A stretch of 20,611 bases of DNA from CAZMUQ01 sp964569845 (GTDB lineage: Archaea; Thermoproteota; Bathyarchaeia; Hecatellales; Hecatellaceae): contig CAZMUQ010000019.1 of the NCBI GenBank assembly GCA_964569845.1, positions 1 to 20,611 on the forward strand. Direction: 5' to 3'. The first letter of the stretch is position 1. Each line of letters starts with the position of its first letter. Below, in pieces: positions 14,854-20,611 of the stretch. The notes below the pieces were generated by a model, which saw nothing but the letters and a program-made list of their open reading frames with translations, was not told the origin of the DNA and did not search any database. The position numbers were made by a program, and so were the translations under genes.

Positions 14854-15372
14854 TTATTCTTCAAGGTATAAACCTAGAAAATCATAAGATAAGTCAAAAA
14901 GAAGGAATCCTAGTAAGTGAGTTAATGATAAAAAGTTAACGAGAAACAATATTATAACTGCTATTTTAAGAAACATTCTAAACCTAAAAAATATGCTAAA
15001 TCCCCCCTTTTGTGCAAACTTTTCATGTGTAAATTCATCTAATATAACTACAAGTGTAAGTACAAGTAGAAGCCAAAAAACAGGTGTAGAAAAACCTAGG
15101 AAAATAGATAAAGCCAAGATTAAGATTAATCCTAGGAGAAGGTTTGGTTTATCAACTTTAAGTGATAATAAACATCCAATAATTATTGAACAAATTATTG
15201 TTGAACTTTGAGGATCATTTTTTATAAGTATCCAAAAAAGGAAAGCTGAAATTGTTGAAGTTAAGTAGGCTTTTAGCTTTAATCCTTTTTCACCCAGATA
15301 ATCTGCAATTTTTAATGATAAACCTGCAAGAAAAAATGTAAGTATAAGCTGTATAGGTGTTAGTGATACCAA
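14854..15372 (-). CDS. Integral membrane protein, unknown
   Basis: The 172-residue protein has about five to six hydrophobic segments (near residues 5-20, 35-50, 57-70, 75-95, 97-110 and 131-152), a short polar block LDEFTHEKFAQKGG (110-123) followed by FRFRMFLKIAV, and an acidic C-terminus. I do not recognise the family. The start is a TTG at 15372, and its 5' end lies 61 bases downstream of the hydA stop on the same strand, so it may be the last gene of the hydrogenase transcript. A role with the hydrogenase is not supported by any motif. It converges with the FmdE-like gene, 16 bases apart. Confidence 0.7.
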   Translation of the reverse strand: MVSLTPIQLILTFFLAGLSLKIADYLGEKGLKLKAYLTSTISAFLFWILIKNDPQSSTIICSIIIGCLLSLKVDKPNLLLGLILILALSIFLGFSTPVFWLLLVLTLVVILDEFTHEKFAQKGGFSIFFRFRMFLKIAVIILFLVNFLSLTHLLGFLLFDLSYDFLGLYLEE

Positions 15373-15433
15373 TATTCATCAAGGATAAGAAAAATAAGTT
15401 AAAATGTTAATCCTTTACTTTTAAAATGCTTAT

Positions 15434-16705
15434 TTAATCTTCAAAAAGATGAACAGAGCATGAAATACATGGATCATATGCTCTTATAAGTGACTCTATT
15501 CTTGCTATTGCCTGCTTTCTTGGGAGGTTTAGAAGTGTAGGCAACATTACTCTTATATCCTCCTCTATATTTGCAACGTTTTGGGCTGTTGGAGTTAAAA
15601 TGTCTGCTTCCCTAATAAACCCATCTTCATCAATACTATATTTATGGTATAAGATTCCTCTTGGAGCTTCAACAACACTTGCACCAACCCCAGCTTTAAC
15701 TTTAACATCTGCTTGCTCATCCCTTAAACCTATGCTTAAAAGGTCTTCAATAATTTTAATGGACTCTTCAACACAATGAACAACTTCTACTGCTTGAGCT
15801 ATATTGTAATGGTATGGGTTATAGCTTGGAAACTTCACTCCAACATTATCTATAACTTTTTTAGCTTCATCATTGAGTTGACCTTTATTTATGTTTAATC
15901 TTGCAAGAGCACCTACACAAAATGGTTTACCATTTCTAAAGCTAAATTTTGCTGTTGAATATGGCTTTACAACTTCTACAACGGTATCCTTATAGTTTCT
16001 GGCTTCAACCTTTAAACCCTCACTTGAAGCAACATAACCATCATATAATCCATACTCAGCTTCATTTTTTAGTGCAGCATACTCTGTATTTCTTTCAAAA
16101 TCAGGTATACTAAGTTTTGCAAAAAGTTCAACAGTTTTAACAGCATCATCTCTAACCTTTTTAAGTTTATCTAATAATACTTTAAGCTGTGTTTCTGAAG
16201 GAAGTTTACGAAAACCATTTATGGTAGTGCTTACAGGATGAACAGCTCTACCCCCAACAACATCAATTAGGCTATTTGCTACCTCCCTAAGTCTTAAAGC
16301 TATTTTAACCTCTTCAGGATACTTTTTTAATGCTGAGAAAATATCTTTAAAACCTAGAAAATCAGGTAAAGCTAAAAAGTATAAATGGCCTACGTGACTT
16401 TGAATAATTTCACCAAAGTTTATAAGTTTTCTTAGTTTAATAGTTTGTTCTGAAGGTTGAATTTCAAATGCATCTTCAACAGCCTTAATTGAGCATAAAT
16501 TATGGGAGCAGGGACATATACCACAAATCCTAGAAACAAAGTATATCACCTCATCAAATTTTCTACCCCTAATAAATCCCTCAAAAAGCCTAACACCCTC
16601 TAAAACCTCAACATGAACATCACCAGTCTTAAAGTTAACAGTATACGACATATGGCCTTCAACTCTTGGAAGGTAGCCAAACTTTAGTATCTTACTTTTA
16701 ATCAT
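15434..16705 (-). CDS. hydA: [NiFe] sulfhydrogenase alpha (large, catalytic) subunit, group 3b type
   Basis: The 423-residue protein carries the Ni-Fe ligands: RICGIC with Cys61 and Cys64 near the N-terminus and DPCISCSVH with Cys413 and Cys416 near the C-terminus, plus RVEGH at 14-18 and GGRAVHPVSTTINGFRK. It binds the Ni-Fe centre that splits or makes H2. Only four residues (LFED) follow His419; in Pyrococcus-type sulfhydrogenases a four-residue tail of this kind is removed by a dedicated protease during maturation, so LFED is probably cleaved. The ATG at 16705 lies five bases past the hydD stop. No maturation genes are in the window. Confidence 0.96.
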   Translation of the reverse strand: MIKSKILKFGYLPRVEGHMSYTVNFKTGDVHVEVLEGVRLFEGFIRGRKFDEVIYFVSRICGICPCSHNLCSIKAVEDAFEIQPSEQTIKLRKLINFGEIIQSHVGHLYFLALPDFLGFKDIFSALKKYPEEVKIALRLREVANSLIDVVGGRAVHPVSTTINGFRKLPSETQLKVLLDKLKKVRDDAVKTVELFAKLSIPDFERNTEYAALKNEAEYGLYDGYVASSEGLKVEARNYKDTVVEVVKPYSTAKFSFRNGKPFCVGALARLNINKGQLNDEAKKVIDNVGVKFPSYNPYHYNIAQAVEVVHCVEESIKIIEDLLSIGLRDEQADVKVKAGVGASVVEAPRGILYHKYSIDEDGFIREADILTPTAQNVANIEEDIRVMLPTLLNLPRKQAIARIESLIRAYDPCISCSVHLFED

Positions 16706-16710
16706 TCCTT

Positions 16711-17490
16711 CTACACCTCACCTTCAGCAATCTCCCTGAAACCTTCCATTAAGCTAGCATACCTTCTAAAAAGAAGAGTTAAATCTTTCTTTTTGATAAT
16801 TTGCTTTAAAATTTCAGCTTCAGATGCAAAATTAGCCTCCTTTAAGGGCCCTCTACAACCATCACAAATATAGCCTGCAGCAGGACAAGGAGCATTACAA
16901 CCACCACGGGTTACAGGTCCAAGGCAGGGTAAACCATTAACAAGCATACATTCAGTTTCCCTTATTTTACATTCAACACAAACAGCATAATTTGGGATTT
17001 CTGGAGTTTTACCTAAAATGAGAGCTTTTAAAGCTTCAACAACTTCTCTTCCATTTACTGGGCAACCTGGAATGTAAAAATCAACCTTAACGTAAGCATC
17101 TATAGGTTTTGCTTCAACAAGTTTAATGGAGGTACTATCAGGATAAACATAGTTTTTAACTTCATCTAGTTTTAGAAAGTTACGTATAGTTTGTATACCT
17201 CCAGTACATGCACATGCACCTAAAGCAATAAGGGTATCAGAATTTTCCCTAATCCTTTTAAGAATCTCAACTTCCTCTTCATCTCCAGGATAACCTTCAA
17301 CAATAGAAATGTCATAATGTCCGCGAAGCTTACCCTCAGATGCAAGCCTAAAACTTTTAACTTTCACCATTTTAAGTATATTTAAAAAATCAGGATGGTT
17401 AGCAAAAGCCCACAAACAACCATTACAATCTGTTAGGTCGAAAATACCAATTACAGGTTTAACTTTTTTTAGGCTACCTTTCTTATTCAT
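16711..17490 (-). CDS. hydD: [NiFe] sulfhydrogenase delta (small) subunit
   Basis: The 259-residue protein has the small-subunit proximal cluster site in DLTDCNGC (Cys22, Cys25), GACACTGG (Cys93/Cys95) and PGCPVNGREV (Cys143). A cysteine-rich C-terminal region for two more Fe-S clusters follows: CVECKIRETEC (171-181), PCLGPVTRGGCNAPC (188-202) and CDGC (209-212). It passes electrons between the Ni-Fe site in HydA and the HydG/HydB half. Its ATG overlaps the hydG stop as ATGA, with GAGGTG eight bases upstream, indicating translational coupling. There is no twin-arginine signal, so the complex is cytosolic. Confidence 0.95.
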   Translation of the reverse strand: MNKKGSLKKVKPVIGIFDLTDCNGCLWAFANHPDFLNILKMVKVKSFRLASEGKLRGHYDISIVEGYPGDEEEVEILKRIRENSDTLIALGACACTGGIQTIRNFLKLDEVKNYVYPDSTSIKLVEAKPIDAYVKVDFYIPGCPVNGREVVEALKALILGKTPEIPNYAVCVECKIRETECMLVNGLPCLGPVTRGGCNAPCPAAGYICDGCRGPLKEANFASEAEILKQIIKKKDLTLLFRRYASLMEGFREIAEGEV

Positions 17491-18338
17491 GGAAGTTTCA
17501 CCTCAGGAACCTCCTCAAGAGGAATATTTTTAAGCTCCTTAAACGTGAAAACAGGCCCATCAAGACAAACAAACTTTGAACCAACCATACAATGTCTACA
17601 ATTTCCAACACCACATCTCATACGCCTCTCAAGTGAAAGGTATATTGAATCTTCAGTAAAACCTAATTCTAGAAGTTTTTTAACAACAAATCTGTACATA
17701 ACAACAGGGCCACAAACTAAAGCTACACTGTTGCTTGGAGTTACTGTTACAATGTCAAAAAGTTTCGTTACAACACCAACACATCCACTCCAACTTTCAT
17801 CTGGAGTATCAACTGTTAAATATACTCCGCAAGTTTTACACCACAATTCACGCTCCTTTTCAAAAAGGAGGTAGCTTGGCGCCCTGTCACCATAAAGAAT
17901 TTTAACATCACCATAATTTTCTCTAAGATTTATAACCATGTTTATAGCTGACCTTAAAGGTGCTAAACCTATTCCCCCAGCAACAAATACAAGATTCTTT
18001 CCTTTAAAATCATCCATAGGGAAACCTCTTCCATAAGGCCCTCTAACCCATACAATATCACCAACACTTAAACTATGCAAAGCATTTGTAACATTTCCAA
18101 CAGCTCTAACACAGAGCTTAAAATGTTCTTTCTCGGTTGGTGATGAAGATAAACTTATAGGTGCTTCCCCAATACCAGGTACAGCAACCTGAACAAACTG
18201 TCCAGGAGAAAAATTAAACTTTTCCTGCAATCTTTTATTTTTAAACTTTAAGGTAAAAGTTTTAACTTTTGGAGCTTCATCAACTATATCTACTATCACA
18301 GCTGGACTGGGAATATATGGATTTTTCTTTTTGTTCAT
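17487..18338 (-). CDS. hydG: Sulfhydrogenase gamma subunit, FAD/NAD(P)-binding
   Basis: I place the start at ATG 18338 (283 residues). The frame opens 15 bases earlier at a TTG, but that TTG forms part of the Shine-Dalgarno TTGGGAGG, seven bases before the ATG. The ATG also makes an ATGA overlap with the hydB stop, as at the hydG-hydD junction. The protein has a ferredoxin-NADP-reductase-like fold: FAD-binding APISLSS (59-65), nucleotide-binding FVAGGIGLAPLRS (118-130), VCGP (208-211), and a C-terminal [2Fe-2S] site CGVGNCRHC...C (Cys242, Cys247, Cys250, Cys258). It exchanges electrons with NADP(H). Confidence 0.94.
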   Translation of the reverse strand: MNKKKNPYIPSPAVIVDIVDEAPKVKTFTLKFKNKRLQEKFNFSPGQFVQVAVPGIGEAPISLSSSPTEKEHFKLCVRAVGNVTNALHSLSVGDIVWVRGPYGRGFPMDDFKGKNLVFVAGGIGLAPLRSAINMVINLRENYGDVKILYGDRAPSYLLFEKERELWCKTCGVYLTVDTPDESWSGCVGVVTKLFDIVTVTPSNSVALVCGPVVMYRFVVKKLLELGFTEDSIYLSLERRMRCGVGNCRHCMVGSKFVCLDGPVFTFKELKNIPLEEVPEVKLP

Positions 18339-19370
18339 GAAAAAACCTCCCAAATCTTTTTAATCTCCTCTCTTAAGTCTATTTTTGCTGGGCAATAGGT
18401 TACACATCTACCACAACCAACACAACCAGGAACCCCTACCTGGTCAACAAATACTTTAAACTTATCATAAAACCAGTTTCTTATTCTATGCTGAATTGTT
18501 GGTCTAAAATTGCCTCCTCCAGCAACAATTGAAAAATCTGGGAGAGTACAGGCATCCCATCTTCTAACACGTTTACCTGTTTTAAAATCAGTATCAACTG
18601 TATCCATAAAATTAAAGCAGCAGCAAATAGGGCAAACCATTGTGCAGTTTCCGCATCCAAGACACCTTTTAGCAATATCACTCCATATTTTTTCATCCGC
18701 AAAACATTCATCTATTTTTTCAGGTAAACCTTCAATTTTTACTGGAATTTTTTCTTCAACTTTCTCGGCAAAGCGTTTTTCAACCTCTATAGCTAATGCT
18801 GAATCTACATCTTCAAAAATAGGAGATTCTGTAAGTTTTTCACCAAGCTTTGAAGCTACATAAACACAGTAGTATTCTTCATCCATCTCCCTTAAAAACA
18901 GGTCATAACCTTTATCTACACTAAGAGTACCCATAGACTTGCAGAAGCATGTTTCAGATGGTTGACATTCTACACCAATAATTAGAGTATTTTTTCTTTT
19001 AGCTAGGTAATAGGAATCCTTATACTTAAAACTGTAAGCTTTGTCAAGAATTTGCAAAGCATTAATATCGCATGGGTGAACTCCAAATAAAACTCTTTTC
19101 TCAACTACAACCTTCTCTTTAACTTTTAACCCTTTAAACTCTAAAACTTCTTCCTCTGGCGGTAAAAAAAGTTTCTTAGCTGAGATCATAGTTTTTGTAT
19201 ACTTAATCTCAAAAGGTTTCCCATTAGTAAATTCTTCAAATATATAGATATTTCCCCGCTTTACTGGAACATAAACCTTATAATCGTTAGCTAAACTTTC
19301 AAGAAACTCTCTAACTTTATCCTTCCTAATCTTCTTATACTTAGAGATCCATTTACCCCCCTTTAACCAT
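18335..19370 (-). CDS. hydB: Sulfhydrogenase beta subunit, 4Fe-4S; one-base frameshift near the 5' end
   Basis: The open frame from ATG 19189 gives 284 residues with GVHPCDINAL (36-45), CFCKSMGT, and two ferredoxin-type 4Fe-4S sites: CLGCGNCTMVCP (176-187) and CVGCGRCVTYCP (256-267). HydB relays electrons inside the complex and is linked to sulfur reduction. However, the same frame continues upstream of 19189 with family-like sequence (KDKVREFLESLANDYKVYV, then FEIKYTKTMISAKKLFLPP spanning the supposed start) and has no start codon before a stop. Removing one C from the run of six at 19356-19361 joins it to ATG 19370 (MVKGGKWISKYKK), giving about 344 residues, close to the family's length. 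This is a sequencing error or a real disabling mutation. It is the first gene of the operon. Confidence 0.88.
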
Positions 19371-19398
19371 TTGCTTAAAAATGCTGATGGAACTACTA

Positions 19399-19410
19399 TT
19401 TATTTTTTAA
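19399..19410 (-). promoter_or_regulatory. Putative TATA box of the hyd operon
   Basis: On the minus strand TTAAAAAATAAA lies about 29-40 bases upstream of the inferred hydB ATG at 19370. No Shine-Dalgarno is seen before that ATG, which would suit a very short leader, as is common for first genes in archaeal operons. The element also supports 19370 over 19189 as the true start. Confidence 0.4.
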
Positions 19411-19452
19411 CCTCTAAAGTCTTTAAAAAATAAAAAGGGAAGTTATTTAATG

Positions 19453-19460
19453 TTATAAAT
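19453..19460 (+). promoter_or_regulatory. Putative TATA box of the acylphosphatase gene
   Basis: TTATAAAT lies 41-48 bases before the TTG start at 19501, in the 130-base region shared with the divergent hyd operon. The predicted transcript start near 19483 would fall inside or next to the inverted repeat at 19470-19493. Confidence 0.4.
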
Positions 19461-19469
19461 CAACCCAAG

Positions 19470-19493
19470 AAACCCTAAAATTTTTGGGGGTTT
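19470..19493 (+). promoter_or_regulatory. Inverted repeat just upstream of the acylphosphatase start
   Basis: AAACCCTAAAA pairs with TTTTTGGGGGTTT through six Watson-Crick pairs (AAACCC/GGGTTT), a T-G wobble and four A-T pairs with one bulged G. It ends seven bases before the TTG start. It could be an operator, a small leader hairpin or chance; the AT-rich inner part makes it weak. Confidence 0.3.
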
Positions 19494-19500
19494 CAACAGT

Positions 19501-19776
19501 TTGAAGGTTAGAGTTCACGTTATTGTAAGTGGAAGAGTTCAAGGAGTATTTTTCCGGTATGAAACTAAAAAAGAAGCTTTAAAAAGGGGAGTTAAAGGCT
19601 GGGTTAGAAACCTGCCTACTGGAGAAGTTGAAGCTGTTTTTGAAGGTGAAAAGGAAGATGTTGAAGAAATGATAAAATTTTGCCGTAAAGGACCACCTCT
19701 AGCAAAAGTTAAGGATGTTAAAGTTTCATGGGAAGAATACAAAGGAGAATTTGAAGACTTTAAAATTATACACTAA
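19501..19776 (+). CDS. acyP: Acylphosphatase
   Basis: The 91-residue protein is the standard acylphosphatase length, with the phosphate-binding loop GRVQGVFFR (11-19, catalytic Arg19) and GWVRNLPTGEVEAVFEG (33-49, catalytic Asn37). It hydrolyses carboxyl-phosphate bonds such as acetyl phosphate, carbamoyl phosphate or 1,3-bisphosphoglycerate in the cytosol. The start is a TTG at 19501, immediately before the conserved first strand. It stands alone, divergent from the hydrogenase operon. Confidence 0.96.
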   Translation: MKVRVHVIVSGRVQGVFFRYETKKEALKRGVKGWVRNLPTGEVEAVFEGEKEDVEEMIKFCRKGPPLAKVKDVKVSWEEYKGEFEDFKIIH

Positions 19777-19893
19777 AAAATAGAAAAAACACTAAGTCAA
19801 AAAGCATAAAAATAAAAGCTTCCAAAAGAAAAAAGGAAATAAAACTTTTAAGAAACCCCACCCAATATCTCCCTAAAAGATAAAAAACAAGGA

Positions 19894-19971
19894 AGCGGGG
19901 TGGGGTAGCCAGGTTAACCCGCGGGGCTCATAACCCCGAGATCCGTGGTTCAAATCCACGCCCCGCTACCA
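19894..19971 (+). tRNA. Initiator tRNA-Met (anticodon CAT), CCA encoded
   Basis: The cloverleaf is AGCGGGG (19894-19900) paired with CCCCGCT (19961-19967); anticodon stem CGGGG/CCCCG around CTCATAA with CAT at 19929-19931; T arm CGTGG-TTCAAAT-CCACG (19944-19960); discriminator A at 19968 and CCA at 19969-19971. The A1-U72 pair and three consecutive G-C pairs at the base of the anticodon loop are the archaeal initiator marks, so this is not the elongator or the tRNA-Ile2 substrate of TiaS. No intron is seen. Confidence 0.96.
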
Positions 19972-20083
19972 ACATCCGTGGTATAACTTTCTCCCCAATT
20001 TTCTCCTAGTTGTCAGGCTTAAATTGTTAAAAAATCCTAGGGGTTTAGGGTGTTAAGCTTTGCTGTTGATTTTTCATCTTTTC

Positions 20084-20611
20084 CTATAAGGCGGTTTCCA
20101 GGCTTTCGTCCCTAAAAACTCCTTCAAGATGTCTTGTGATCTTGCAGATAAAGAGGATGTCGGTAAGCTTCTCCACGAGGTTGTTAAAGCCTCTTCAAGG
20201 GATTCTTCTCTAAGCTTCAGTATTACGTGGATGTTGCATATGCTGATGGTATCGCCACGGATTCCCGCAGGCTTTTGAGTTACCAACTAAACTCGAGACC
20301 TTGCTTCCTAGCCTCACGTATACATCCCCTGATTTTTATCGAAGAAGGTGCTCCCTCTTTGGGTATGTAGTTGTAGGCTTGTTTCCGAATAGGGGAGTGT
20401 GAACCCCTTCTTAATTTTAACCAGCGTAAGCCAAACCTTATGATAGTATTTAAACTCTTCTTTCTTCTTGTTGAAGGTCTTTCAAAGTAGAGGATTAAAC
20501 AGTTTCTCTAAGAGTTCTCTATTTTTTCTATATTTTTCTTCTTCTATTAGGGGTTTACATTCTGAAAGCTTCTTTTCGCCAGATATGAGCTTGATGGCGA
20601 AGGTGAAGCAA
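20084..20611 (-). pseudogene. Decayed reading frame, possibly a transposase remnant
   Basis: No intact gene fits the last 640 bases after the tRNA. On the minus strand, protein-like segments follow each other in different frames. They are ISGEKKLSECKPLIEEEKYR (ending at a stop at 20484-20482), LNTIIRFGLRWLKLRRGS continuing to QAYNYIPKEGAPSSIKIRG and EARKQGLEFSW (stop at 20280), GIRGDTISICNIHVILKLRE, and finally FNNLVEKLTDILFICKITRH ending DESLETAL at a TAG at 20086-20084. The order without overlap and the richer G+C suggest one gene broken by several frameshifts. The YNYIPKEG/APSS block resembles the N-terminal region of IS605 OrfB proteins, but this is weak. It may continue beyond the window. 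I see nothing definable at 19972-20083. Confidence 0.45.

Noticed and set aside
19350..19370. Programmed frameshifting to make full-length HydB
   Set aside because: The ATG 19370 frame stops within six codons after the G run and no stimulatory structure is evident; a homopolymer error or plain mutation is simpler, though read data would decide.
19929..19931. The tRNA as the TiaS substrate tRNA-Ile2 (CAT)
   Set aside because: A1-U72 and the three G-C pairs next to the anticodon loop are initiator features.
20074..20286. 70-residue minus-strand frame as a real small gene
   Set aside because: Its first half is protein-like but its second half (LTTSWRSLPTSSLSARS) is a worse reading than the neighbouring frame FNNLVEKLTDILFICK, so it is better explained as part of a frameshifted remnant.
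1..20611. CRISPR array, riboswitch, rRNA genes or origin
   Set aside because: No spaced direct repeats, no recognisable riboswitch core and no rRNA stretch were found; the only large repeat is the 1144-bp tandem unit.

Overview
The window is archaeal. Ribosomal proteins L3, L4, L23 and L2 are of archaeal type. TiaS (agmatidine synthesis on tRNA-Ile2), archaeal/eukaryotic Tsr3, a GT4 lipid-carrier sugar-phosphotransferase and an initiator tRNA-Met with an A1-U72 pair point the same way. The DNA is AT-rich (roughly one third G+C by eye) and many genes start with TTG or GTG directly behind the preceding stop codon. I would guess an uncultured, anaerobic TACK lineage (Bathyarchaeia-like), but gene content alone does not prove this.

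Layout. 1-313: 5' part of an IS605-type TnpB/OrfB gene on the minus strand, cut by the window edge and visibly richer in G+C than its surroundings. 426-2234: a cysteine hydrolase of the isochorismatase superfamily, a GT4 sugar-phosphate transferase and a small two-helix membrane protein. 2307-7085: a broken S10-type ribosomal cluster (L3, L4, L23), a convergent alpha/beta hydrolase, then L2 with its own promoter followed by a DUF4013 membrane protein instead of S19. 7081-7125 holds a double inverted repeat that probably ends that unit. 7150-9937: a flavodoxin-like protein, Tsr3, and an AtuA-family protein overlapping its usual partner DUF4387. 9985-14837: the bifunctional NAD(P)HX repair enzyme on the minus strand, diverging from an Lrp-type RAM-domain protein plus tiaS, then an FmdE-like protein. 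14854-19370, minus strand: a small membrane protein and a complete hydBGDA-type (group 3b, NADP-linked cytosolic) [NiFe] sulfhydrogenase operon. 19501-19971: acylphosphatase and initiator tRNA-Met. 20084-20611: a decayed reading frame on the minus strand, again richer in G+C.

Two structural events stand out. First, 1144 bp covering the 5' half of nnr, the shared promoter region, the RAM-domain gene and the first 48 codons of tiaS occur twice in tandem with no difference I can see. One intact copy of nnr and of tiaS survives at the outer edges, while the inner copies form a stand-alone epimerase-length nnr and a tiaS stub. This is either a very recent tandem duplication or two overlapping contigs joined without merging. 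Second, hydB is interrupted by one extra base in a six-base C/G run: dropping one base restores an ATG and about 60 conserved N-terminal residues that otherwise lie upstream of the open frame.

How the genes fit together. The hydrogenase would couple H2 (or sulfur) to NADP(H) in the cytosol, and Nnr repairs hydrated NAD(P)H. The ribosomal proteins, Tsr3, TiaS and initiator tRNA belong to the translation apparatus. The AtuA/DUF4387 pair and the FmdE-like protein are conserved but have no reaction I can assign. I see no clearly new defence or mobile system; the most useful leads are the duplication, the hydB frameshift and the disrupted ribosomal cluster.
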